Part shown: positions 39,529 through 49,395 of the stretch, piece after piece | How positions within the stretch are numbered: position 1 is the stretch's first letter | Layout: the number at the start of each line of letters is the position of its first letter | From: Phycisphaera sp. | GTDB lineage: Bacteria > Planctomycetota > Phycisphaerae > Phycisphaerales > Phycisphaeraceae | Reading direction: 5' to 3' | Length of the DNA: 64,000 bases | Assembly: GCA_028285385.1 (NCBI GenBank) | Contig: JANQPR010000003.1 | Coordinates: 1-64,000, forward strand | Translations under genes and position numbers: made by a program | The notes under the pieces: generated by a model | The model's database searches: none | Seen by the model: only the letters and a program-made list of their open reading frames with translations | Told to the model about the DNA's origin: nothing

Positions 39529-40314
39529 ATGAAGAAAGACTGGCCGTTCTACGCCCTAACCCTGCTGCTCGCCGCGTTGCCGGCGTGCGTGTACCTCGCT
39601 GCGCCAGATTTCTACCTGCGCTACGTGCTCAACGACCAGATGCGCGAGTACCAGGCCGTGGAGATGGTCACGTTCTCGACCGCGCTCGTCGGCGGGCTCC
39701 TGCTGGCGATTGGGGCACGGCGCCTCTGGCGAGTACGACCCGGTCCTGACTACGGCCCCGAAGGCCTGCGCGGCGTGCCGGACCGCTGGGGCGCGGTTTC
39801 GCTGGTCGGCGCCAGCGCGCTCGCGGCCTTGTTCCTTGCCGGCGAAGAGGTGAACTGGGGGCAGACGTTCCTTCACTGGGGCGTAGCCGAGCGGCAGCAA
39901 CAGCGCGACATCACGCTGAACCTGCACAACACGACCGACGCGGTGTCGATCCAGTCGCTGGGGTCGTGGTACGTGCTGATCACGTTCCTGCTGATCCCGG
40001 TGGTGTGGGCGTTCCGCCGGCCGCTGAACCTGCCGGACGCGTGGCGGGCCGCGGTGCCGATCCTGCCGGCGACGGTGGCGGTGCTGCTGGGGCTCGGGCT
40101 CAGCGAGGTCAAGGACATCGCCGAGGGGCTGCGGCCCCAGCCGATCGCGGACGACGACCACTACGTCCGGTTCTTCGAGCAGCTGAACGAGCAGAAGGAG
40201 ATGCTGATCGGCACGGCGATGCTGCTGTACGGCGTCGGCGTACTGCGGCAGACGAAGGCGGCCGACTCGGGCACCACGGCTGAGTCGCCACCTGACGCTG
40301 CGTCCACGGCGTAG
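39529..40314 (+). CDS. Multi-pass membrane protein of unknown function
   Basis: A 261-residue protein with about six hydrophobic helices (FYALTLLLAALPACVYLAA, VEMVTFSTALVGGLLLAIGA, GAVSLVGASALAALFLAGEE, WYVLITFLLIPVVWAF, ILPATVAVLLGLGLS, MLIGTAMLLYGVGVL). The motif GEEVNWGQTFLHWG followed by NLHNTTD is distinctive and recurs, as I remember, in an uncharacterised family of membrane proteins in several phyla, so it may mark a functional site. It starts 8 bp after the esterase stop and is probably cotranscribed. The C-terminus is a short disordered Ala/Ser/Thr tail. Confidence 0.8.
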   Translation: MKKDWPFYALTLLLAALPACVYLAAPDFYLRYVLNDQMREYQAVEMVTFSTALVGGLLLAIGARRLWRVRPGPDYGPEGLRGVPDRWGAVSLVGASALAALFLAGEEVNWGQTFLHWGVAERQQQRDITLNLHNTTDAVSIQSLGSWYVLITFLLIPVVWAFRRPLNLPDAWRAAVPILPATVAVLLGLGLSEVKDIAEGLRPQPIADDDHYVRFFEQLNEQKEMLIGTAMLLYGVGVLRQTKAADSGTTAESPPDAASTA

Positions 40315-40392
40315 TCGGCGAGCATTTATACTGCTTGGCTCGATCCACGGGTGGCCCGCCACCGGCTCGTGGACCCCCGCCGGAGACCCGCC

Positions 40393-42441
40393 GTGCTCAA
40401 ATGGTTCCGCAAGTACAACAAGTTCATCCTGGCCGTCGGCTGCGTCGTGCTGATGGTCGCGTTCCTGATCCCGCAGGCCGTGCAGATGTTCAGCCCGACG
40501 GGGCAGAACTTCGTGGTCGGCACAATCAACGGCGAGGACGTCACCGAGGGCGACCTCGTCCGCGCCGCGTTCCAACTCGACCTGCTCCGGGGCATGGGCG
40601 TGCCCGACAGCGTGATCGGCGATAGCCGGGAGCGCTGGCTGATGCAGGTCAACGAAGCAAGGCGCCTAGGGCTTGACGCCAGCGGGGGCGAGGTTGCCGC
40701 CATGCTCACGGCGGTCGGCCTCGACGACGAAGCGCTCAACCGTAGAGCGCGTGAATCAAAGGTCCCCGCCGAGTTCTTCCGGCAGACGGTGCGGGAGTAC
40801 CTGGCCGCCGAGCGCTACCGGATGCTCACGATGGGCCGGCGGTACGACACCGCGGTCGCCAGCACGGACTCGCCAGGGCTGACCACCCTGACCCTCTGGG
40901 CGACGGACTTCCTGCCCGAGATCCAACGCAACTCCCGCGAGGGCGGCGACCCGCAGTTTGCGCGTCGGCTGCAGGGGATCTTCAGCGCGTTGAGTGTCGG
41001 CAACGGCCGGATGAGCCCGCCGGCGTCGAGCTACCTCGCCCGCAATGCGCTCGAACGTGTCGGCGGCCGGCTGCTCGTGATTGAACCGGAGCCGGAGAAC
41101 GAAGCCGCCGTCGACGAAGCCCGGCTCGAGCGTCTGTTCGAGGAATACCGCGAGTTCTTCCCCGGGCGCGGCCGGCCGTATCCGCTGGGCTACCGCCAAC
41201 CCGAGCAGGTGCGTGTCGAGTTCCTGCGGTTCCCGCAACAACAGGCCCTCGACGCCGTGACGGTCGAATCATTGGACGTGTTCGCCTATTACCGAGAGAA
41301 CAAGGACCAGTTCGCCGGCAGCGCCGAGGAAGCGCCCGACACGCCCACCGACGAGGCGCGTGAGCAGATCGAGCAACGCCTGCAACTGGCCAAAGCGGGC
41401 GAGTTGCTGCGCCGCGGTGTCGCCGAGGCCCGGGCGATGCTGGATGAAGACATCCGTGCGCTGGAAACCGACGACGGCTACCGCGTCTTCCCGGACGCCT
41501 TTGAGCCCGTCTCACTGGAACAGGTCGCCCAACGCGTGAACGAACGCACGGGGCTGACCCCCGAGGTCGGCAACACCGGCGGCTGGTCCTCCATTGACTC
41601 GTTCTCCCAGACCGAAGCCGGCGCAGCACGCCTTCCGGGGTCCGGTGCTTCGCTCGCGTTCTACCTTGCGCTCGCCCGGGAGTTGCATCCAGCGGACACG
41701 CCGCTGCCGGCTTACGTGCAAGTCGGCGTAGCCGGCGAAACGGGTGTGTCGGTCAATGGGGACGTATTCATCCCGCGGCTCACCTGCGCGACGCCGCCGC
41801 GCGTGCCGGAGTCGTTGGACGAGGTGCGGGAACAGGTCGTCGCCGACGCCCGGCGGGTCAACGCGTACGAACGCCTCGTCGCTCAGGCCGGTGATCTGGC
41901 CGACCGCGCCGCCAGTGAAGGCCTCGACGCCCTGGCCCGCGACTTCGAGGCCGAGGTCAACCCGATCGAACCACTGCCCCGACGCGACCCCGTCGCCGCC
42001 GCGCAGACCGGCCGGCTCGTCGCGCCGGTCGTCCCCGGGGTGGGCAGCAGCGAGGCGTTCATCGACGCGGTCTTTGGGGTCGTCGCCGACCTGCCGCCCG
42101 AAGCGCTTCTCAGTGAAGCGTTGACGGCCCGGGAGCGCCTCATCGCCGAGCCGATCGATAGCCGGCTAGCCGTGGCGGTGTTCGAAGCCGACCGGTACGA
42201 CGCGCCGACCCGCATCGCCTACGAGGCGTTCCAGCGGCAGAACTCGGTCGTCGCCGCCGACTTCGCCCTACTCGGCGACCCGGGCCTGCTCATGCGGGTC
42301 ATCGGCGAGGGCTCGTTGGCGCAGCGCGTCGGCTTCGAGTTGCCCGACGACCGCGACGACGGAGACGACACCGCCGCGGTCGATGAGCAAGAAGCCGAAA
42401 CCGCTGAAGCCGACGGCGCAGAATCCCCGGCCGATTCCTGA
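40393..42441 (+). CDS. Membrane-anchored SurA/PpiD-like periplasmic chaperone
   Basis: About 682 residues from the GTG at 40393, supported by CGGAGA six bases upstream. KWFRKYNKFILAVGCVVLMVAFLI is a PpiD-type single anchor. GTINGEDVTEGDLVRAAFQLDLLRGMG opens the SurA-like N-terminal chaperone domain, helical through about residue 260. The centre (QVRVEFLRFPQQQALDAVTVESLDVFAYYRENKDQF) resembles the start of a parvulin-type domain, but no clear isomerase signature is seen. It may act only as a chaperone for outer-membrane proteins. The C-terminus is an acidic tail. A TATACT at 40327 could be its -10. Confidence 0.72.
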   Translation: MLKWFRKYNKFILAVGCVVLMVAFLIPQAVQMFSPTGQNFVVGTINGEDVTEGDLVRAAFQLDLLRGMGVPDSVIGDSRERWLMQVNEARRLGLDASGGEVAAMLTAVGLDDEALNRRARESKVPAEFFRQTVREYLAAERYRMLTMGRRYDTAVASTDSPGLTTLTLWATDFLPEIQRNSREGGDPQFARRLQGIFSALSVGNGRMSPPASSYLARNALERVGGRLLVIEPEPENEAAVDEARLERLFEEYREFFPGRGRPYPLGYRQPEQVRVEFLRFPQQQALDAVTVESLDVFAYYRENKDQFAGSAEEAPDTPTDEAREQIEQRLQLAKAGELLRRGVAEARAMLDEDIRALETDDGYRVFPDAFEPVSLEQVAQRVNERTGLTPEVGNTGGWSSIDSFSQTEAGAARLPGSGASLAFYLALARELHPADTPLPAYVQVGVAGETGVSVNGDVFIPRLTCATPPRVPESLDEVREQVVADARRVNAYERLVAQAGDLADRAASEGLDALARDFEAEVNPIEPLPRRDPVAAAQTGRLVAPVVPGVGSSEAFIDAVFGVVADLPPEALLSEALTARERLIAEPIDSRLAVAVFEADRYDAPTRIAYEAFQRQNSVVAADFALLGDPGLLMRVIGEGSLAQRVGFELPDDRDDGDDTAAVDEQEAETAEADGAESPADS

Positions 42442-42457
42442 ACCCTCCCCGATCACT

Positions 42458-42811
42458 TCAACCCACGGACGCGCCGGCCGGCACCGGCTTGGACGGCGAC
42501 AGCAGCACGACGTCCGTGGTTTCTTCGCCGTTAATCACGCTGGCGGCCAGCAGCATGCCGTTGCTCTCCTCGCCCCGGATCTTCCGCGGCGCGAGGTTCG
42601 CGACGACGACGATCTGCTTGCCCACGAGCGCCGCGGGCTCGTAGAACGCCTTGACCCCCGCACAGATCTGCCGCTGCTCGTCGCCGAGGTCGATCTGGAG
42701 CTTGAGCAGCCGGTCAGCGTTGGGGTGGGGCTCGGCGGCGGTGACCGTGGCGACGCGGAGATCGAGCTTGGCGAAGTCGTCGAAGGTGATCTCGGGGTTG
42801 AGTTCGGGCAT
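42458..42811 (-). CDS. Stand-alone tRNA-binding protein, methionyl-tRNA synthetase beta-subunit type
   Basis: A 117-residue OB-fold protein. ITFDDFAKLDLRVATVTAAEPHPNADRLLKLQIDLGD and RQICAGVKAFYEPAALVGKQIVVVANLAPRKIRGEESNGMLLAA are the EMAP-II-like tRNA-binding domain found as the C-terminal part of long MetG or as a separate beta subunit. Here it stands alone, so the cell's MetRS may be the short form needing this subunit in trans. A CsaA-type chaperone is less likely because of the DPNADRL/SNGMLLA segments. It converges with the upstream gene. Confidence 0.9.
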   Translation of the reverse strand: MPELNPEITFDDFAKLDLRVATVTAAEPHPNADRLLKLQIDLGDEQRQICAGVKAFYEPAALVGKQIVVVANLAPRKIRGEESNGMLLAASVINGEETTDVVLLSPSKPVPAGASVG

Positions 42812-42978
42812 GGGGTCGCTCGGGGACGGGTTCGGGTCGGCGTTGCCGGTAACTGCCAGCGGCTGATCCGGGGGCCGGTCGGCGTTGGCCGGGCCGGGGA
42901 AGATACCCGATACGATTGAGGGGTCCGTCGCCGTGCGCGTGACGCGGGTCGGGCCGGCCGCGACGCTGTGGACCGACC

Positions 42979-45900
42979 GTGACCGAGTCCGAGAACAACC
43001 CCAATCCCGTCGCTGTCGTCGAGCCGTCGGCCCCGAAGCCCCGCCGTGGGTGGTGCCGCCGCTGGGCCCGGCGGGCGTTCCTCACAACACTGATCGTGCT
43101 GCTGCTCGCCGCGGCCGGAGTCTACGTTGTGACCCGGCCGGCGGTGTTGACGCCCCTGCTCGAGCGACAGCTCTCCAGCACCCTCGGTGCCGACGTCGAG
43201 ATTACCCGCGCAACGTGGCGGTGGAGCGGCGGCGTCGAACTCACCGGGCTCACCATCGACCTTTACACCGTAGCGACAGGCGCTGACGAAAACCCGGTCG
43301 CCGATCAATCCGGGGGCTACGACCGCCTTCTCGAAGTCCAACGACTCGACGTCGGGCTCAAGGCCGCGGCGCTGGGACGCGGTGCCTTACACCTGACCGA
43401 CGTACAGATCGACGCGCCAGTGCTCCGCATCGTCGAAGACCCGGAAACCGGCTCGGTCAATCTCAGGCAATGGCTCTTCGCGCCCGGGGGGGATACCGGG
43501 GAGGAAACCCAACCCCTTGCCCTGCCGGCCAGCGTGCGCATCCGCGACGGGCTCATCCAAGTCGAACGACTGGTGGACGGCACGCCCGTCGAACTGGGCG
43601 CGATGCGGATCAACGGGACCCTGTCGCCGACCCCGCCGGACGGTGAACCCCCCGCTTCGCCCGGCGTGCAGTACCTGCTACTGGAACAGACCGACCCGCC
43701 GACGCCCGGGCAGGCCCCGCTGCGCATCACGGGTCGTTTCGACCCCAGCGAGCCTCGGCTCGACCTGGAGGTCAAAGACTTTGACCTCACGCGGCCGCTG
43801 GGCCTCGTCGCGTCGCCCGAGCTGCGCCGCCTGTGGGCGGAGCTCGACCCCCGCGGGGCGCTGCCGACACTACGCGGCAGCTTTGCGGACGACGGGCAAG
43901 GCCGTGGCCTCACGCTCGAGCAGGCCGAGTTGGTCCTGCACGACCTTTCGGTGTCAATACCGGTGGAGACGCTGGGACTGACCGACGAGCTGCGCGAGGC
44001 CGTTACCGACGACCCGGACCTTCGGGCCGCGAAAACAGCCGACGTTGAATCGGAGCCAAACGAAGCGTTGCCGTACGACATCCGCATGACCGAAGTCGGG
44101 GGGCGGTTCGTGCTCGCCGACGGCGCGCTGCACGTCGAGAACTTCAGCGGGTTGATCGAGGGCCTGCGGTACCAGGTCGACGGCCACGCGGTGCTGAACC
44201 GGCAGGGCGAGTTGCAGCTGCGCCTCCGCACCGAGACGTTCGAGCTGCCGGAGGAGCCGCCGTTCATCCTGCGTTTGCCGGCGGCGGTTCGTGAGATCTA
44301 CGGTGAATACCGGCCGCGCGGCAGGTTCCGCGCGTCGGTGGACGTCGAGCGCCGGGCGGGGGAATCGCTGCGCTACGACGGCCGGATCGAACTGATCGAC
44401 GCCAGCGCCGCGTTCCACAAGTTCCCGTACCCGCTGCGAGGCGTCAACGGCACGCTGACGTTCGATGAAACCAGCCTCGCGTTCGACACGCTGCGGAGCC
44501 GTGGACCAGACGGCGGCGAGATCACGCTGACCGGCCGCGTCACCGAACCGGGCCCACACGCCAAGGCCGACATCGACATCGCCTTCCGCGACCTGCCGGT
44601 CGACGAACACTTGGTCAGCGCCCTGGACTCCGACGCCCGCAAAGCGCTGGGGATGTTCATGCACCGGCCGTCCTACGAGCGGTTGCTCTCTCGTGACCTG
44701 ATCGGTCGCGGCGCGGCAAACGACGAAGCCCGGTCGTTCGACTTCGACAACACGTTGAACGGGCAGGTCCAGGTCAGCCGTGACCTTGATGTTGCGCCGA
44801 GGTCGCAGATCACGACGACGGTCGACCCCGCCGGGCTCCGCGTCGTGTTCGAGCACTTCCCGTACCCGGTTACCGTTGACGGCGGCAGACTGGTCGTGCG
44901 CGACCTGCACATCGAAGTCGACGACCTGAGGCTCCGCGGGCTCACCGGCCTCACCGGCGCCGTGCACGGCGAACTCACCCGCGAGAAGGGCGAGCCCTTC
45001 CGGCCCGACCTGTACCTCGAACACCTCCGCGGCCCAGTCGACGCCACGCTCCGCGCGGCGTTGCCCGAAGTGGCCGACCAGTGGCTGACCGACCTGAAAA
45101 TCACCGGGGAACTCGACGCCGGCGTCCATGTCTCCGCCCACGAGAACGGTAAGACGGCGTTCCGTGTTGACGGCCAACTCGTTCAGGGCCGCGCACAACC
45201 CTTCGACGGCGGGTTCGTCTTGAACGGCTTGCGGGCTCGGTTCGAGGTCACCCCGGACGCGACGCGAATCGTCCACGCGACCGGCACGCGCGACGGAGCT
45301 CTGCTTGATGTCTCGGCCACGATCCATCACGCCGCCTCCGCGTCCGGCGCTGAGGGTCAAACCACCGCGGCAACCGACCCCGAAGAACCCAAGGCCGTTG
45401 CCGCTGCCGACATCGACGTTCACGCCAATCGGTCTCCCCCGGCTGCTCCACTGGTCAATCTCGCCGCTTCGGCGACGCAGTTGAACATCGAACCGGCGGT
45501 GGCCGACCTCATCCCGCCGGGCGTCGCGGCCCGGGACGCGGTGTTGGCCTTGTTCGAGAAGTTCGAGCCGACCGGCCGGACCGACGCGTCGTTCTCGTTG
45601 ACGATCCCTCGGTCTTCTGCATCGGAAGTTGGAAACAAGTCGCCCAGCCTGGAGCCTACTGCCGAAGCCGTCGCGGTCGCCGCGAATGCCGGCGCACAAC
45701 TCGACCCGGGGACCCGGTTTTCGTTGACGCTTGAACCGGACCACGCCTCCGTTGTCCACGCCGGGCACCGCGTCGTTGTGCGTGACATGACCGGACGCGT
45801 CCACGTCAGCGACGACCACGCCCGGGTCGAGGCGTTGCGCGGCCAACTCGACGAGGGATGGGCCGCTGCGGACGGCGTCGTCGCGCTCGGCAACCGGTCG

Positions 45901-47073
45901 GACACGGCGTTGCTGCTTTCGGGCCGTCTACCCGCCGACGCGCCGTTGCTGCAGGCCACGGTGCCGTCCGCGGCCGCCGCCGCGATCCGCGGCCTCGAAC
46001 TTCGCGGCCCGGTCCGGCTCGAGGCCGCGCGTCTGCTGATCCGCGGCACGCCCGACGCCACCAACCCGGACCGGGCCGCGACTGATGACCGCCCCGCCGT
46101 CGAGTTCGACGCCGGCGTCGACTTCCTGGGCAACACCGCGACGCTCGGCGTGCCGATCACCGAACTCCGCGGCACGCTCGACACCTCGGTCCGTACCTTC
46201 GCCGGCGACCGGCCTACCGAGTTACGGCTCGAACTCGACGCCAAACGCCTCCGCGCCGCCAACCGCGTGGTCGAGTCCCTCACCGGGACGCTCACCAACC
46301 TGGACCACCCGGGCTGGCTTGCGATCGAACGGTTCGCGGGCCGGGTCTATGGCGGGCAACTGACCGCCGACGGCGGCGTGCCGCTCGACGGAATCGGGCG
46401 CTACCGTGTCGACGTCTCGCTGCAGGAAGCGGCGCTGGGGCCGTTCCTGGAGCCGCTCGCGGACGCGGATGCACATCCCGGAGGAGCCCAGAACGAAAAC
46501 ACCAATCCGCCAACGTCCCCCCCCGGCGACTTCGGATCGGAGGCGAACAACGGCACCGCCGAGCCGACCGGCCACGTCGAGCGCTCCCTCGCGACCGGCG
46601 TGTTCTCCGCGAACTTGGTCCTGGAGGCCGACCTGTCCGAGCCGTCCTCCCGCCGGGGACGCGGCACGATCCTGGTCCGCAACGCCAAGCTGTTCAACAC
46701 CCAGACCGGCATCGGCGCGTTGCGGCTACTCAACTTTGCCGCCCCGACCGACCAACCCCTCGACCGCGCCACGGCCAAGTTCCTCGTCGAAGGCGATACG
46801 GTCTCTTTCGACACGCTCGAAGTCGCCGGGCCCGGGCTCGCCATCACCGGCTCGGGAACCATGACCTACCCCGAGACCGAACTCGACCTGACGCTCTTCA
46901 CCCGCAACAAAGACGCCCCCAAACTCGGCCCGCTTTCCGACTTCCTCGACGCGATCAAGGATGAACTGATCGCCATCCGCGTGACCGGTACCCTCGCCGA
47001 CCCGCAACCGCGCGTCACCAGCCTCTCCGGTGTCCGCAACACCACAAATCGGGTCCTGCCCGTCCTCCCCTAG
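42979..47073 (+). CDS. AsmA/TamB-like giant envelope protein
   Basis: A 1364-residue protein with one N-terminal membrane anchor after a basic stretch (RRGWCRRWARRAFLTTLIVLLLAAAGVYVV). The immediately following LLERQLSSTLGADVEITRATWRWSGGVELTGL is the AsmA-type opening. Long beta-rich repeats fill the centre. The C-terminal GVFSANLVLEADLSEPSSRRGRGTILVRNAKLFNTQTGIGALRLLNFA is the AsmA-like C-terminal region. Proteins of this group form hydrophobic grooves that carry phospholipids between membranes. It starts with GTG, without a clear ribosome-binding site. It is longer than E. coli AsmA and closer to YhdP in size. Confidence 0.83.
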   Translation: MTESENNPNPVAVVEPSAPKPRRGWCRRWARRAFLTTLIVLLLAAAGVYVVTRPAVLTPLLERQLSSTLGADVEITRATWRWSGGVELTGLTIDLYTVATGADENPVADQSGGYDRLLEVQRLDVGLKAAALGRGALHLTDVQIDAPVLRIVEDPETGSVNLRQWLFAPGGDTGEETQPLALPASVRIRDGLIQVERLVDGTPVELGAMRINGTLSPTPPDGEPPASPGVQYLLLEQTDPPTPGQAPLRITGRFDPSEPRLDLEVKDFDLTRPLGLVASPELRRLWAELDPRGALPTLRGSFADDGQGRGLTLEQAELVLHDLSVSIPVETLGLTDELREAVTDDPDLRAAKTADVESEPNEALPYDIRMTEVGGRFVLADGALHVENFSGLIEGLRYQVDGHAVLNRQGELQLRLRTETFELPEEPPFILRLPAAVREIYGEYRPRGRFRASVDVERRAGESLRYDGRIELIDASAAFHKFPYPLRGVNGTLTFDETSLAFDTLRSRGPDGGEITLTGRVTEPGPHAKADIDIAFRDLPVDEHLVSALDSDARKALGMFMHRPSYERLLSRDLIGRGAANDEARSFDFDNTLNGQVQVSRDLDVAPRSQITTTVDPAGLRVVFEHFPYPVTVDGGRLVVRDLHIEVDDLRLRGLTGLTGAVHGELTREKGEPFRPDLYLEHLRGPVDATLRAALPEVADQWLTDLKITGELDAGVHVSAHENGKTAFRVDGQLVQGRAQPFDGGFVLNGLRARFEVTPDATRIVHATGTRDGALLDVSATIHHAASASGAEGQTTAATDPEEPKAVAAADIDVHANRSPPAAPLVNLAASATQLNIEPAVADLIPPGVAARDAVLALFEKFEPTGRTDASFSLTIPRSSASEVGNKSPSLEPTAEAVAVAANAGAQLDPGTRFSLTLEPDHASVVHAGHRVVVRDMTGRVHVSDDHARVEALRGQLDEGWAAADGVVALGNRSDTALLLSGRLPADAPLLQATVPSAAAAAIRGLELRGPVRLEAARLLIRGTPDATNPDRAATDDRPAVEFDAGVDFLGNTATLGVPITELRGTLDTSVRTFAGDRPTELRLELDAKRLRAANRVVESLTGTLTNLDHPGWLAIERFAGRVYGGQLTADGGVPLDGIGRYRVDVSLQEAALGPFLEPLADADAHPGGAQNENTNPPTSPPGDFGSEANNGTAEPTGHVERSLATGVFSANLVLEADLSEPSSRRGRGTILVRNAKLFNTQTGIGALRLLNFAAPTDQPLDRATAKFLVEGDTVSFDTLEVAGPGLAITGSGTMTYPETELDLTLFTRNKDAPKLGPLSDFLDAIKDELIAIRVTGTLADPQPRVTSLSGVRNTTNRVLPVLP

Positions 47074-47213
47074 CCGGCGTCGACCAATGAACCACAAGTC
47101 GCCGAATCGGAGAATCTAAACCCGGCCGCTCTCCATTCCCAAACACGGCCCCTCGTTGCCCGCATAATGGCAGACCGAATCCGAGAGCCATCACGCTTCG
47201 TCGAGAGGTCCGT

Positions 47214-48746
47214 ATGTCACAGGCAGCCGATCTGATCGAAAAGGGACAAGCCGCGTCCGGCCACGCGGCGCACACGCGTTCGGCAGGGTCGCAGGCGGGG
47301 TTGGTGGGCGAGGTGTTGCGGCCGATCGACCTGGTGTTCCTGGGCGCCGGGTCGGGGTTCTGCCCGACGCTGTGCCGGGACGTGTTGTTGATGCCGGGCA
47401 ACCGGGGCGGCAGCCTGCGGCTGGTGGACCTCGACGAAGAGCGCCTGGGCATGATGCACCGCGTCGTGCAGCGGCTGATCGAGCAGACGGGCAACGAAGA
47501 CAAGTGGACGGTCACGTCCTCAACCGACCGGCGCGACGTGCTGCCGGGGGCGAGCTACGCGGTGTGCTGCGTCGAGGTCTCGGGGGTCGCGTGCGTCGAG
47601 CACGACAACGACATCCCGCTGAAGTACGGCGTCGACCAGTGCATCGGCGACACGATCGGCCCCGGCGGGTTGTTCAAGGGCTTGCGGACGATCCCCGTGT
47701 TCCTCGACATCCTGCGCGACATGCGCGAGCTCTGTCCGGGCGCGGTGATGCTGAACTACACGAACCCGATGAGCATGATGTGCCTGGCGGCGGGGCGCGC
47801 GGTGCCGGAGGTCCCGGTGGTCGGGCTGTGCCACAGCGTGCAGGGCACGAGCCGCGAGCTGGCGGACTACGCCGGCGTGCCGTACGAGCAGATGCGGTGG
47901 GCGTGCGCGGGGATCAACCACTTGGCGTGGTTCACGAAGCTGGAGCACGCGGGGCAAAACCTGTACGAGTCGGTGCTGTACGAGAAGTTCCGCGCCGAGG
48001 TCGACGCGGGGCTTCGCGAGGCGGACGCCGGCAAGGCGGTGCACGACGGCGTCGACATGAAGTACGGCCAGGGCACCGCCGACCAGCCGTACGACCACGA
48101 CGACCTGGTCCGCAAGGACATGTGCCTGCGGTTCGGGGCGTTCATCACCGAGAGCAGCGGGCATTTGAGCGAGTACCTGCCGTACTACCGCAAGTCCGAC
48201 GCGGGCCGGAAGCTGCTGCGCCGCGGGTACGACGGCGGGTCGCGGTTCTACGCGAGCAACTGGCCGAAGTGGCGTCGAGACGCGGACGCCCGCCGGGCGC
48301 GCCTCGTCCGCGGCGAGGAGGACGAAACACTCGAACGCTCCTGGGAATACGCGTCTTGGATCATCGAGGCGATCGAGAAGGACTCCCCCTACCGCATCCA
48401 CGGCAACGTGATGAACCGAGCGGTTCAAAGCACAGGCGAGGCGGGGAAGTTGATCACGAACCTCCCGGGGGACGGCTGCGTCGAGGTCGCTTGCCTCGTC
48501 GACGGCAACGGCATCCGGCCGACCCGCTACGGCGCGCTCCCGCCCCAGATGGCGCACGTGTGCGCGAGCAACATGGCCATGTTCGACCTCGCCGCCACAG
48601 CCGCGATCGAGAAGTCGAAGGAGCACGCCGCCTGGGCCCTGATGCACGACCCCCTTACCGCCGCCGTCTGCACGCCGCGACAGGTCGAACAGATGACCGC
48701 CGACCTCTTCGACGCCCAGGCCGACTTCCTGAAGGGGTATCGGTGA
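47214..48746 (+). CDS. Glycoside hydrolase family 4 enzyme, alpha-galactosidase/alpha-glucosidase type
   Basis: A 510-residue NAD- and metal-dependent glycosidase. IDLVFLGAGSGFCPTLCRDVLL is the Rossmann dinucleotide motif. DNDIPLKYGVDQCIGDTIGPGG and NYTNPMSMMC follow. VVGLCHSVQGTSRELADY has Cys206-His207, and CAGINHLAWF has His236, the metal ligands. The CHSVQGT context is closest to MelA-type alpha-galactosidases. The N-terminal 35 residues precede the usual start and are not a signal peptide. GH4 enzymes act in the cytoplasm by oxidation-elimination. GAGAGG precedes the ATG. Exact sugar specificity is uncertain. Confidence 0.9.
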   Translation: MSQAADLIEKGQAASGHAAHTRSAGSQAGLVGEVLRPIDLVFLGAGSGFCPTLCRDVLLMPGNRGGSLRLVDLDEERLGMMHRVVQRLIEQTGNEDKWTVTSSTDRRDVLPGASYAVCCVEVSGVACVEHDNDIPLKYGVDQCIGDTIGPGGLFKGLRTIPVFLDILRDMRELCPGAVMLNYTNPMSMMCLAAGRAVPEVPVVGLCHSVQGTSRELADYAGVPYEQMRWACAGINHLAWFTKLEHAGQNLYESVLYEKFRAEVDAGLREADAGKAVHDGVDMKYGQGTADQPYDHDDLVRKDMCLRFGAFITESSGHLSEYLPYYRKSDAGRKLLRRGYDGGSRFYASNWPKWRRDADARRARLVRGEEDETLERSWEYASWIIEAIEKDSPYRIHGNVMNRAVQSTGEAGKLITNLPGDGCVEVACLVDGNGIRPTRYGALPPQMAHVCASNMAMFDLAATAAIEKSKEHAAWALMHDPLTAAVCTPRQVEQMTADLFDAQADFLKGYR

Positions 48747-49224
48747 TCCTTGATGCGCTGACGAACTGAACGCCACCGGCATCAATGCGGGCCAACTACA
48801 GGCCTAAGTACGCCGAACACGAGACGAGACCGGTGACCCAGCCCGCAAAAGGGCCGAATCAACGCGCGTAGCGGGACGGCAAGCCAACGTGAGCGCGAAG
48901 AGCAAAGCCGTCCTGAGCTTCGGGCCGCGGGCAGCACACGGAGGCAGTCACACCGTACGGAGCCAGCCCGCGTTTTTTGCGGTTGCTGTCCTAAGGCCGT
49001 AGCTCCCCCGTGAAAAACCACGCCCGCGGGAGTGCTGGGCTCGGGCCGGTCGAGGCTTCGTGATGGATGGTGAAGGTATCAGCGGAAGCCAGAACCGCTA
49101 ACCGCCCGATGGCCAAAGAACCAACTGCCGATTCTTCAGCCGAGCTTTTGAGATCCAAGTGAAGAAGAGGCGGCCGGGCGACGCGATATTACGCAATCGG
49201 GGATCGCGTAGAGGCTTATAGAAA
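48747..49224. other. Gene-free region with folded RNA potential
   Basis: A 478-base stretch with no supported coding sequence. It holds a branched hairpin ending in TTTTTT (48926-48978). A second nested hairpin lies around 49002-49031 (CTCCC/GGGAG enclosing CGTG/CACG). It does not show the conserved blocks of RNase P RNA, tmRNA or SRP RNA that I would expect. Confidence 0.4.
48926..48978 (+). terminator. Branched hairpin with T-run, possible end of an unassigned RNA
   Basis: CGCGGGC (48926-48932) pairs with GCCCGCG (48966-48972), followed at once by TTTTTT (48973-48978). The interior holds a small ACGG/CCGT stem. It is 180 bases past the GH4 stop, far for a simple gene terminator. Confidence 0.45.
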
Positions 49225-49298
<74 letters not shown>

Positions 49299-49395
49299 AA
49301 GACGGGCCGGGTTACGACCCGAACCGCAAAAGGTACGGCCCCGATGCCGCGTGGTCAACCTCATGCCGCGTCGAACGGTTCGACCGGCCTCGGGT

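Noticed and set aside
48780-49021. RNase P RNA, tmRNA or SRP RNA in the gap before tRNA-Ile
   Set aside because: The conserved blocks of these RNAs, such as GAGGAAAGTC for RNase P, are absent on both strands.
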